Below, piece by piece: positions 12,010 through 21,972 of a DNA stretch of 64,000 nt; positions within the stretch are counted from its first letter, which is position 1; every line of letters begins with the position of its first letter. The notes below the pieces were generated by a model. The model had not been told where the DNA came from. It worked only from the letters and a program-made list of their open reading frames with translations, and ran no database searches. Origin of the DNA: Ailanthus altissimus (lineage: Eukaryota; Streptophyta; Magnoliopsida; Sapindales; Simaroubaceae); NCBI GenBank assembly GCA_946807835.1, contig OX327696.1:6894501-6958500 (forward strand). Reading direction: 5' to 3'. A program made the position numbers and the translations under genes.

Positions 12010-12825
12010 TTCTCCCCCACCAAATTAATGCGACGCCCTCGTCGCATCTTCGCTGGAACTTGCGCACCCCGTTCTGCAAACTCTGGCTGTGCGCTCTCGT
12101 GTCCCAAGCGTGCTCTCCCATCCGGAAACCCTTTCCACTCGATAAAGTACTCAAGGCTCGCCCTGAGTTGCTCCCCTTTGTCATGGCATGTGGAAATCCC
12201 CAAAGGTTCCCGGTTGTGTGGCTCAAATTCTGCATCTCCCGTACCTCCACGGTACTGCTTCCAACAACTTGCGGAATGCACCTGATGTCGCCACTGCCGC
12301 TGTCTCGAAGGTAACTCCACCTTATGCGAGACGTTGCCAACTCTCTTGGCAATCAACCTTGGCCCCTCGTCCCCACGATCAAAGCCCTTATGAAGTGGGC
12401 GTGCTGACTTGCGTTGTGGTGGAAGTATCGTCTCCATCACCAAGTCCCCCGCACTATGCTTGACACGCCGCTGCTTGTCTTCGACCCACTCCTTGTGCTG
12501 AAACTGCACATCATGTGACACCTTGGACTTTTGGATGACACTCGCATCCAACAACTCCTCGAGCTGCCCCTGCAACTCTCCCATCTCCGATGGAGGCGTC
12601 AACCCCATAGTTGGAAGCGTAATCTCAAGCTCCAACTTGCCCCCAATTACATCTCTTGAAGGCGGTTCTTCCGGTATGGCAGTAGGCTTGACCCCATTAT
12701 GCTCCCCGAGCACTTCTGCAACAACTTTCGGTAATTCATCCTTGCCCTCATTTGCCGCATCATCCATCCCCATCGTTGAGGATTGCATTGAAAGCCTTCT
12801 ATTTCAGACAGTCCTTCACCCAATG
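12010..12825 (-). pseudogene. Chromovirus gag end, integrase C-terminal part and chromodomain
   Basis: Read on minus. First come the His and last Cys of the gag zinc knuckle (next to 12830), then a short linker, then integrase C-terminal sequence (EWVEDKQRRVKHSAGDLVM, typical of the region before the GPY/F module, followed by a degraded P-hR-GP stretch), then a chromodomain-like end (EYFIEWKGFPDG). An open frame of 306 codons (11868-12788) covers most of it but mixes frames of the ancestral protein. In chromoviruses the chromodomain steers integration to chromatin. The direct join of gag to integrase tail shows that several kb of pol were deleted. Confidence 0.75.
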
Positions 12826-12830
12826 ATCCC

Positions 12831-14386
12831 TGTTTACGCTCAAAATATAACGCGGCTATCGCAGTATAGATTGAGGTGTCGATCCCACGAGGAAGCTCTT
12901 GGAAAAATAGGTTAGTGAAGTAAAATATTAAAGCAGTAGCAAAGGGTTAATTGATTTAAACGGATGAGATAGAATTGTCAATAAATTGAGAAAAATGTCT
13001 TATGATGATTTAAGCAAGGCTTTGAGAATCACAATTATGCTTTATAAATCTACTCTATACTTTGATTCGATATTTATAACTCAACTGAAAGTTTCACATC
13101 CCAAACAATCAATCGGAAGGTATGTAATATATAGCACATTTGATAACACGTGTATTTGATTTAGTTAAACTCTTTGCAATCATTAAAACACATCATGTTA
13201 TTTATACAAGTTATCTAAGATCGACAATATATCATTTTGACAATATTGCAGTAAAAGATTAACTTGAATATCAAACATTTATTGCCCTTACATGTTATCC
13301 AAGATCGACAATATATCAAATTGACAATACTGCAGTAAAAGATTAACATATAAAACAATATAACCAGTAACAATTATAAATCAACATGAATCCCATAAGA
13401 AAAGCATGACTGAACATATATAAGACATGAGAATTATAACCTCTGGATTATAGAAAATAAAATAGATAAGAGTTTAATCAAAACCAAACTTACAACATTT
13501 ATAGCTCTTGACACCGAATCAAAGCATGGAAGTAGATTTACTACACATAAAAGTTCATCTCTTAGCCTTGCTAGGAACTCTAGCCTAAATTACAATACAT
13601 GTTAATGAGAATAAAAGAAGAGAGAAATTTTCTCATTAAAAACGTCCTAAGGGTCTCCTTATATAGGCAATGAATGGACATATGTCATGGATGACATCAA
13701 TCTTCAATAGTTTTAAGCCAATAACTCGTGTATCCACTTGCAGCACATTTTGGATAATGTAAATGATCAATTCAGCTTCTGCAGCCGACATGAAAGTTGT
13801 AGAATTTTGACTCTTCTTTCCATAGGCACTGATTTCATGCAAATTGGATGAGTATCCAATGATATATGAGCAATATTCCAAAGATACATCAGAATTCGGC
13901 CAACAACCATTTTACCCACTTGCAATGCGATTTGGTCCATGATAACGGCTGATTTGGACTTTACCATAAACATACGAGTTGTTGATAGTAAAGTCAGCAA
14001 TTCACAGCTTCAAGAATTATACCAATTGAGTACGTATTTTGTGAGATACGGTCCAAATACGTGAATTGGGTCAAGCTGGGTAAGAGTTGTAGTCCGATTC
14101 TGTTGTATCTCAATTTTTGGCCCATAACATGTTGGATTTGGCTTTTCCACTATTCTTGAAATTTGTGTAAGATTGAGTCATGTTGCACCAGGTTCAAGAA
14201 TTTCTTCATTTCGATTTCTACATTGAGAGTTATGTCCAGTTTACCTAAACCTGTCCAAATAACATTCATTAATCACAATTTAAGGAGAACACTTTATTTC
14301 AAGCTAAAAATACAGAAAACACTAAAATTAGTGACATTAAATGGTGATTGAATCTCTTAACAACATGTATTTTCATGTGTTCATCA
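12831..14386 (-). repeat. 3' LTR of the Athila-like element
   Basis: Starts TGTTTACGCTC and ends TTCATCA, giving the TG..CA ends. A TATA box for the minus strand is at about 13659-13666 (read TATATAAG). It is almost identical to 20412-21967. Both LTRs also contain two related pyrimidine/ACAATAT phrases (near 13215 and 13310) that form an internal direct repeat. Confidence 0.95.
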
Positions 14387-14403
14387 CAGCCCCCAACCAG
14401 CTT
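14387..14403 (-). promoter_or_regulatory. Polypurine tract
   Basis: Read on minus this is CTGGTTGGGGGCTG directly before the LTR start TGATGAAC. It primes plus-strand DNA synthesis. A second, similar run lies at about 15581-15600 (minus: CTGGTTTGGGGGGAGGAT), see findings. Confidence 0.85.
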
Positions 14404-15908
14404 ATTGCTAGTCTCTAGCAATTCAAGCGTAAATAGAATATGCAAAACTACCTAAGCACTTCAATCAAAACGTCAGTTCGAGATCACTGTTGCTATCATG
14501 GTTTTTTCAATTACAACTTCCATAATTTGTGTGTGTGTGAACTAAACTATAACCATCTAACCACAAACCACAATAGATATAGCCTTGAGAATTTCTCCAA
14601 GTAAAAGCCTCAACTCCATATCCTCACAGGTGTATGACTGTTTAAAAGGTTAGAACTTCTCTTATGGAGTTGGAAAACAGTTAAGCACTCAAGAAAAAGT
14701 CAATTTTAAGGACAGACATATAAACTAACATTGATCCGAAGATAGGAAAATTATTTGTTTAAAAATCAATTATTCATATCATACGCCAACTTTAGAACTT
14801 TAATTGGCTTGTGAGAATAATACAATTATAACTTGATGAGAAAACTGTTTTACATGGTATTTGTCTTCTAAAATTGAATGAAGACTTTATTAAACTGAAT
14901 TGCTTCTTTCTTTCTTTTTTTTCTTGTTTTTGGTACTTTTGTGTGTTTTTATTTTTTATTTTTGAAGAATACAAGGAAGCATTACAAATGTTTCTCACCA
15001 AATTATATTATGCACAAATGTAACCAACTTATCCCTTAATTCAAATAATATCATTCTAAACAAAAATTAACCAATTCAAAGGATCAATGAAAGTTCATAA
15101 GCTGTTTTCTCAACCTTTCCACTTACTCACAAAAGATATGCGAGATTAGAAAAATATATACTTAAACATGGGAATTCTCTTGGCTATATAAATTGAATCA
15201 TCCATCTTACCACAAGGCTTAGCATTGTGCTCAAAAATATTTTGGAAGTCATTCTTTAGTAACCTAGATAGAAACAGTGACTCAACCTAAACAATTCTGA
15301 AATCATACTTAGGCAGAAAAGCAAATTCCTTTATACAAGAATTACCAAGACTACAAGCAGTAAACGACAATGCATGAAATATAAAACAAAATAACAAAAA
15401 GTTAGTTAAAATGCATTTCAAAAGTTAGTACTAAAACTCCTTACTCTGCCATTCTAATTTGACCTAGAATGCGTCTCAAGAGTTCAAGAATGAACTTTTA
15501 CTCTGCCATTTTAATCAAATGTCGGACCACAATTTTTTTTTTTTTTTTTTTTTGCAAAATGCAACGTATGTCTACTATCCTCCCCCCAAACCAGATGAAA
15601 CATTGTTCTCAATGTTTAAATAGAAAGAGATAAAGTATAGGAGACATTACCTGAAACGCCAGTTATTTGAAAGAAACAAACCTGAGAGAAACTTAAGCAA
15701 ACATAAACTAAAATGATGATGCAAATAAATAAAACAAAGAAAAATAATACATTATTTAACCAAAAGATTTGAATTTAAGACATCTATATAAGTAGCCCTA
15801 CTATTCATAAAATAAAGTTTGAAATTAAAACACATGTATTTACAAGTAGTTGTGATTGTGGCTCACATCTTCCTCTGGTTTTATGTCCAGTAACGGCTTA
15901 AACGCCCT
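14404..15908 (-). other. Long 3' non-coding part of the Athila-like element
   Basis: About 1.5 kb between the 182-codon ORF and the PPT with no convincing frame. It contains a T-run of more than 20 bases at about 15533-15553 (an A-run on the coding strand), a second purine tract at about 15581-15600, and a duplicated phrase (TTACTCTGCCATT near 15442 and 15499). In Athila elements this position often holds an envelope-like ORF; none is visible here. Confidence 0.6.
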
Positions 15909-16457
15909 CTATGGGTCGGGGATAGGCTTCCCATCCAATTTTCTTATAAATTGGCAAACAGAGTCTTTTAGAGTCAGATTCCCGAGACTATACCGTTGAT
16001 GTTCATTTTTGAATTTGTTCCATAAATCGAGAAGTTCACGTTGCACGAGCCCACAGGGATGCGTCTCAAGAGTCAATAGGATATCATCCAAAGACTCCTT
16101 ACTCAGTCCATCCTTAATTAACTGAATTTTGTCTTCTCGATTTCTAGATACGAATCCTAAAGAACGACAACTCCGATTACAATTCCATCGAGCACATTTA
16201 TGATAGACTTGTAACCTTTTTGCTCGTCGCCTTTTGGCATAAGAACTTCTTCCAAGACCAGGCATATGAGAAACAAAATCATTTTCAAACTCACCAGACA
16301 ACCGAACCTTGGCTTCAATTAACCAACGAAGGTCCACAGGGATATTACCCAACATCAATAGCCTTAGTCTTTCACACCGTGCTTTGTAAATCTTAAGTAG
16401 AGCATTTTGAGGAAATGAAGGAAAACGTTTTTTAAGGTTGGCAAGAATGCGATCCAT
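15909..16457 (-). CDS. Unrecognised basic Cys-containing protein, 182 aa, in Athila-like element
   Basis: Open frame from ATG (16457) to TAA-type stop without interruption, downstream of the fused gag ORF on the same strand with 248 bp between them. I do not recognise the family. It is rich in Leu, Arg and Lys, has a KRRRAKR run at residues 75-81 that could be a nuclear or RNA-binding signal, followed by a His/Cys cluster (H86, C88, C93, C97) that could bind a metal, and a helical, leucine-rich C-terminal half (112-150). No signal peptide or membrane segment is evident, so it does not look like an envelope protein. That it stays open in an element with few LTR differences may only reflect youth. 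Alternative: a captured host fragment. Confidence 0.6.
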   Translation of the reverse strand: MDRILANLKKRFPSFPQNALLKIYKARCERLRLLMLGNIPVDLRWLIEAKVRLSGEFENDFVSHMPGLGRSSYAKRRRAKRLQVYHKCARWNCNRSCRSLGFVSRNREDKIQLIKDGLSKESLDDILLTLETHPCGLVQRELLDLWNKFKNEHQRYSLGNLTLKDSVCQFIRKLDGKPIPDP

Positions 16458-16705
16458 TTTGAAAGAAAGAAAAGAGATGAATGCACAGTTTGAGGGACAG
16501 TTTTTAGGGAACTAAGAAACCGACTTTAATAGTCACGGAGTACCGTATCCGCCACTTGACCGGGAAATAAAATCACACTGAAGAAAAAATAAAAAGAAGA
16601 AAATAAAGTAAAATAAAATGTGCAAGAAAATAAAAGAAAAAATAGAAAGTCAAAAGATAAAATATAGACAAAATATAAAATATGGTACAGATAGATTGAA
16701 CCTGA

Positions 16706-19642
16706 TCAATCACGATAGACAGGATCCACAAGAGGGATCTCGCCTAGGTACATAGAGTCATTTACCTTTTCCACGTAGCTTTTTAGCCGTTGTCCATTCA
16801 TTTTGAAAGTCCGTCCATCAGTGGGGTCTTCTATTTCAACAGCACCATTAAGAAAAACATGTCTTACCATAAATGGACCAATCCATCGAGATCTCAACTT
16901 TTCAGGGTGTAAATGCAATCGAGAATCATAAAGATAGACCCGTTGATTTGGCTCAAAGTGTTTCCTTGAGATATGTTTATCATGAGCCACTTTCATTTTA
17001 GCTTTGTAAATTCTGGAGTTGTCATATACGTCATTTCGTAGTTCTTCTATTTCTGACAATTGTAACTTTTTCTGAAGACCTACAACATTCAAAGCTTTAA
17101 GAGAACAGTTACAGAAATGTGTTCCTTGGTTACTGATGATGACACGTATTGTCCCAAGGTTTGATGGTTTTGGTTTCTCCCTCTCTTGTGGCAACTCTTT
17201 AATGCCTGGTTTCCAAAATCGAATCCCTTTATCCTGTGAGTCAAAAATACTAAACATATCAGTTGTTTCATCAGGATAATACAATTCTTCAATATCAAAA
17301 TCAAAGAGATTTTCTAAAGAATTATAGCCATGATTTTTATAAGCTTCATCTGCTCCAAGTGTGTCTATCATATATGAATGATAGCATTCGTCTTCTTCTC
17401 GTGATTGCTTATCAATATGAAAAATGTTCACCTCAAGAGTCATATTCCCAAAAGATAATTTCATTAGACCATTTCTACAGTCAATAAGAGCATTAGCAGT
17501 GGCAAGAAAAGGTCTCCCCAAAATAAGAGGGATTTTTGACTCCATGTTAACAACAGAATGAGTATCTAAAACAAGAAAATCAACAGGGTAGTAAAATTTA
17601 TCAATTTGCAACAAAACATCTTCTACTATTCCCCGTGGTTTCTTGATTGATCGGTCAGCTAATTGTAGGACTACAGATGTTGGTTTAATCTCACCAAGTC
17701 CCAATTGCAAGTAAATAGAATAAGGCATTAAATTTACACTTGCTCCTAAGTCCAATAAAGCTTGACCAAACTTATGTGTCCCAATTTGGCAGGAGATTGT
17801 GGGACATCCTGGGTCTTTGTACTTGGGTGGTGTCTTTTGTTCAATCACTGCACTTACCTGTTCTGCCAAAAATGCAGTTTTTTTCACATAGTGTTTTCTT
17901 TTGATAGTGCATAAATCCTTGATGACTTTGGTATAAGTTGGAACCTGCTTAATCAAATGTAACAAGGGAAGATTAATTTTAACTTGTTTCAAATGTTCCA
18001 AAATCTCACCTTGAATTTCTGAATTTTTCCCAACCGGTCGAAGAGCTTGAGGAAAAGGCACTGGGATTGAAAACTTACTTTCGGGTTCTTTTTCCATTGT
18101 GGCCTCTTTTTCAAGGGGGGCATCTTTACTACTCGTAGATGTGTTAATTTCAGGAGTAGGCTCACTTACAATCTTACCACTTCGAGTAGTAATGGCATTG
18201 ACTTCTTTGAGATTTTGAACATCAGAAGTAGAAGCTTGTGCCATGAATTGTCCTTTTGGATTGGATTGAGGTTGAGATGGAAACTTACCTCGCTCTTGTA
18301 CAGTTAAGGCACTGGTCAATTTTGTGATTTGACTCTTGATTTCTTTGTTTTCGTCCACCACCTGTGCAAGAATTGTTTCAAATTTTTGATTAGTCTTACT
18401 TTGTGCCTCCATAAATGCTTGTAATGTATCCTCTAAAGAACTCCTAGTTGGTCGTGCATTATATTGAGGTGCAACATAAGACTTGGGTGCTTGTTGTTCT
18501 TGTTTCCATTGGTTGTTGGCTTGTTGGTCAGATTTCCAACTGAAATTTGGGTGGTTTCTCCAGCTAGGATTATATGTTTCAGAGTAGGGTGAATAAGGCT
18601 TCTTGTACATCCCTAGGGCATTACATTGTTCCTCATATATCCCTCTCATCTCACTATACGTGGGGCAATCCTGAGCTAAGTATTCCGCTCCTCCACAGAC
18701 AAAACAGACATCGTGTGACTCAACTCTAGCAACCGTGTGGGTGACCCTTCTATCTTTGGATTTCAAGGCCTCTAACTCCCTAGTTAAGACCTCTAATTGG
18801 GCTTTGAGGTTATCCTCTTCCCTAAGATGGAAAACTCCATTGGGTCGTGACCTATTTGTGCTTTCAGCAATGCTAGGTCCAGTCCATGTATGGGCTTTTT
18901 CGGCTAAGTCATTAAGGAATTCTATGGCTTCCTCAGGATCTTTGTGAAGGAACTCCCCATTACACATCATCTCAACAAATTGGCGCTCTCTAATTGTGAG
19001 TCCCTCATAGAAATAACTAACCAAGCGCCAATTTTCATACCCATGGTGAGGGCACAGATTTAGCAACTCTTTAAACCTTTCCCATGCTTGATATAAGGTT
19101 TCACTGTCTTTTTGGGAGAATGAAGAAATTTGTCTTTTCAGGCCATTAGTTTTGTGTTGTGGGAAGTATTTATTGAAAAATGCTTGGGTCATTTCTGCCC
19201 AAGTTCCTATAGACCTCGGCCTCAAAGAGTATAGCCAACTCTTTGCTTTGTCTTTCAAAGAAAAAGGGAAAAATTTAAGCCTAACAGTGTCTATGGCTTC
19301 AGGTTGGCTATGGAAGGTGGCAATTACCTCTTCAAATTCCCTAACATGTACATAAGGATTTTCACTATTTAGACCATGAAAAGTGGGAAGAAGTTGTATC
19401 ATTCCAGGTTTAAAATCCGAATGTGGTATGTTAGGTGGAAATATAATGCATGATGGTGTGGCTGTGCGAGTAGGATGCAAGTAATCTTTTAGAGTTCTAA
19501 CGGGGTTTTCTTCGTGTTGGCTCATTGTGTTAGAATTACAAGATGAACTAGAAGGTGAATTCTCTTCACTTACAAATTGTGGGAGTGGTTCTAGTTCTAG
19601 TTCTCTCACAAATCTTCCTCGTTTGTCTCTAGGTTGATGCAT
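16706..19642 (-). CDS. Fused gag-protease-integrase-tail polyprotein, 978 aa, RT deleted
   Basis: One uninterrupted frame starting at ATG 19642. Residues 50-255 are an Athila-type gag domain (LLPTFHGLNSENPY, FFPFSLKDKAKSWLY, YQAWERFKELLNLCPHH). A zinc knuckle at 313-326 has Tyr at the His position (CFVCGGAEYLAQDC). The aspartic protease at about 605-745 has DLGA at 631-634 in place of the usual D-S/T-G, and ILGRPFL at 707-713. At 836-845 lies a scrap of the integrase core (ISNQGTHFCN, with Asn where the catalytic Asp is expected), and from about 850 to 960 the integrase C-terminal module (RSRWIGPFMV). RT, RNase H and the integrase zinc finger and most of the core are missing, yet both joins stay in frame. 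It could supply capsid; the odd knuckle and protease residues leave activity in doubt. Confidence 0.88.
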   Translation of the reverse strand: MHQPRDKRGRFVRELELEPLPQFVSEENSPSSSSCNSNTMSQHEENPVRTLKDYLHPTRTATPSCIIFPPNIPHSDFKPGMIQLLPTFHGLNSENPYVHVREFEEVIATFHSQPEAIDTVRLKFFPFSLKDKAKSWLYSLRPRSIGTWAEMTQAFFNKYFPQHKTNGLKRQISSFSQKDSETLYQAWERFKELLNLCPHHGYENWRLVSYFYEGLTIRERQFVEMMCNGEFLHKDPEEAIEFLNDLAEKAHTWTGPSIAESTNRSRPNGVFHLREEDNLKAQLEVLTRELEALKSKDRRVTHTVARVESHDVCFVCGGAEYLAQDCPTYSEMRGIYEEQCNALGMYKKPYSPYSETYNPSWRNHPNFSWKSDQQANNQWKQEQQAPKSYVAPQYNARPTRSSLEDTLQAFMEAQSKTNQKFETILAQVVDENKEIKSQITKLTSALTVQERGKFPSQPQSNPKGQFMAQASTSDVQNLKEVNAITTRSGKIVSEPTPEINTSTSSKDAPLEKEATMEKEPESKFSIPVPFPQALRPVGKNSEIQGEILEHLKQVKINLPLLHLIKQVPTYTKVIKDLCTIKRKHYVKKTAFLAEQVSAVIEQKTPPKYKDPGCPTISCQIGTHKFGQALLDLGASVNLMPYSIYLQLGLGEIKPTSVVLQLADRSIKKPRGIVEDVLLQIDKFYYPVDFLVLDTHSVVNMESKIPLILGRPFLATANALIDCRNGLMKLSFGNMTLEVNIFHIDKQSREEDECYHSYMIDTLGADEAYKNHGYNSLENLFDFDIEELYYPDETTDMFSIFDSQDKGIRFWKPGIKELPQEREKPKPSNLGTIRVIISNQGTHFCNCSLKALNVVGLQKKLQLSEIEELRNDVYDNSRIYKAKMKVAHDKHISRKHFEPNQRVYLYDSRLHLHPEKLRSRWIGPFMVRHVFLNGAVEIEDPTDGRTFKMNGQRLKSYVEKVNDSMYLGEIPLVDPVYRD

Positions 19643-19719
19643 ACATCCTAATTTTTTTTTTTAGGAAAGAAATGCTTAAGGAAAATTAAGAAGTGGAATA
19701 AACACAACAAGAAATAGAA

Positions 19720-20275
19720 ATAAGTTAGGTGGTAAGACCAACCATGAAATATAAATACAATAACTAAACAAAAGACTATAAAATACGAAAAAAGTACAAT
19801 AAATAAATAATAAAAAGAAAATACAATAAGTAAATAAATAAAAGGTTAGGCGGTAGAACCGGCCATAAAAAGAAAATACAACATGTTAACTAAAGTAAAT
19901 AAATTGCAATAAATACGCAAAAGAAAATGAAAATAAAGTACAATAAAAAAAAAGTGCAATAAATAAATAGAGTACAATACGAAATAAAGAAACTAAGTTA
20001 GGCGGTAGAACCAACCACAAAATAAAAAGAAAATACAATAAATTAACTAAAGAAATAAAGTACAATAAATAAATAAAAGAAAGTGAACAAAGTTAGGCGG
20101 TAAAACCAGCCATTAAAAAAAAGTGCAATAAATAAACTAAAGAAAATAAAATGCAATAAATAAATAAAAGAAAGTGAACGAAGTTAGGTGGTAAAACCAG
20201 CCATTAAGATAATATAAAATATAACAAATTAACTAAAGAAAACAAAATAAATTAGGTGGTAGAATCAACCATGAA
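19720..20275 (-). repeat. Six-copy leader repeat with hairpin-like core
   Basis: Between PBS and gag, the core TTAGGYGGTARAACC followed by RRCCAT occurs at about 19724, 19844, 19997, 20093, 20183 and 20252, separated by A-rich spacers built from AATAAATAAA/AAAGAAAATA. GGTGGT and AACCAGCC within the core can pair to form a small stem with an A-rich loop. Spacing is about 70-150 bp. Its place in the 5' leader suits an RNA packaging or dimerisation signal, but that is inference. Confidence 0.8.
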
Positions 20276-20388
20276 TAATAAATAAATTACAACAAAGGAA
20301 ATAAACTAAGAGTTTACAAAGAAAAGAAAATATACAAAGTTACCACTTTAGTATTTATAATCGCAACCGACTTTCGCTTAGTGTGCTT

Positions 20389-20405
20389 CCCCGGCAACGG
20401 CGCCA
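20389..20405 (-). promoter_or_regulatory. Primer-binding site, Asp-tRNA type
   Basis: Read on minus this is TGGCGCCGTTGCCGGGG, the PBS used by Athila/Tat-type Ty3/Gypsy elements. It begins a few bases from the LTR border at 20412. Confidence 0.88.
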
Positions 20406-20411
20406 AATTTT

Positions 20412-21967
20412 TGTTTACGCTCAAAATATAACGCGGCTATCGCAGTATAGATTGAGGTGTCGATCCCACGAGGAAGCTCTTGGCAAAATAGGTTAGTGAA
20501 GTAAAATATTAAAGCAGTAGCAAAGGGTTAATTGATTTAAACGGATGAGATAGAATTGTCTATAAATTGAGGAAAATGTCTTATGATGATTTAAGCAAGG
20601 CTTTGAGAATCACAATTATGCTTTATAAATCTACTCTATACTTTGATTCGATATTTATAACTCAACTGAAAGTTTCACATCCCAAACAATCAATCGGAAG
20701 GTATGTAATATATAGCACACTTGATAACACATGTATTTGATTTAGTTAAACTCTTTGCAATCATTAAAACACATCATGTTATTTATACAAGTTATCTAAG
20801 ATCGACAATATATCATTTTGACAATATTGCAGTAAAAGATTAACTTGAATATCAAACATTTATTGCCCTTACATGTTATCCAAGATCGACAATATATCAA
20901 ATTGACAATACTGCAGTAAAAGATTAACATATAAAACAATATAACCAGTAACAATTATAAATCAACATGAATCCCATAAGAAAAGCATGACTGAACATAT
21001 ATAAGACATGAGAATTATAACCTCTGGATTATAGAAAATAAAATAGATAAGAGTTTAATCAAAACCAAACTTACAACATTTATAGCTCTTGACACCGAAT
21101 CAAAGCATGGAAGTAGATTTACTACACATAAAAGTTCATCTCTTAGCCTTGCTAGGAACTCTAGCCTAAATTACAATACATGTTAATGAGAATAAAAGAA
21201 GAGAGAAATTTTCTCATTAAAAACGTCCTAAGGGTCTCCTTATATAGGCAATGAATGGACATATGTCATGGATGACATCAATCTTCAATAGTTTTAAGCC
21301 AATAACTCGTGTATCCACTTGCAGCACATTTTAGATAATGTAAATGATCAATTCAGCTTCTGCAGCCGACATAAAAGTTGTAGAATTTTGACTCTTCTTT
21401 CCATAGGCACTGATTTCATGCAAATTGGATGAGTATCCAATGAGATATGAGCAATATTCCAAAGATACATCAGAATTCGGCCAACAACCATTTTACCCAC
21501 TTGCAATGCGATTTGGTCCATGATAACGGCTGATTTGGACTTTACCATAAACATACGAGTTGTTGATAGTAAACTCAGCAATTCACAGCTTCAATAATTA
21601 TACCAATTGAGTACGTATTTTGTGAGATACGGTCCAAATACGTGAATTGGGTCAAGCTGGGTAAGAGTTGTAGTCCGATTCTGTTGTATCTCAATTTTTG
21701 GCCCATAACATGTTGGATTTGGCTTTTCCACTATTCTTGAAATTTGTGTAAGATTGAGTCATGTTACACCAGGTTCAAGAATTTCTTCATTTCGATTTCT
21801 ACATTGAGAGTTATGTCCAGTTTACCTAAACCTGTCCAAATAACATTCATTAATCACAATTTAAGGAGAACACTTTATTTCAAGCTAAAAATACAGAAAA
21901 CACTAAAATTAGTGACATTAAATGGTGATTGAATCTCTTAACAACATGCATTTTCATGTGTTCATCA
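20412..21967 (-). repeat. 5' LTR of the Athila-like element
   Basis: Same ends and exact length (1556 bp) as 12831-14386. Right flank ATCCC (21968-21972) repeats the left flank. As the 5' LTR it should drive the element's transcript leftwards, from a TATA box at about 21240-21247. Confidence 0.95.
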
Positions 21968-21972
21968 ATCCC

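Larger units (their letters stand above)
12831..21967 (-). mobile_element. Athila-like Ty3/Gypsy element without RT, recent insertion
   Basis: Complete minus-strand element with two LTRs of exactly 1556 bp (12831-14386, 20412-21967), an Asp-tRNA-type PBS, a G-rich PPT and a perfect 5-bp target duplication ATCCC (12826-12830 and 21968-21972). Order on minus: LTR, PBS, leader with tandem repeats, 978-codon fused ORF, 182-codon ORF, long 3' non-coding part, PPT, LTR. RT, RNase H and most of integrase are missing, so it must have used enzymes supplied in trans if it moved in this form. The LTR pair differs at roughly eleven sites by eye. A solo LTR of the same family lies at 46745-48305. Confidence 0.93.

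Noticed and set aside
11983..12463. Plus-strand open frames across the chromovirus integrase/chromodomain region
   Set aside because: Shadows of the minus-strand coding sequence, which carries the recognisable domains.
12523..12915. 130-codon plus-strand frame crossing the Athila-like LTR border
   Set aside because: It spans a transposon junction and is antisense to the chromovirus remnant.
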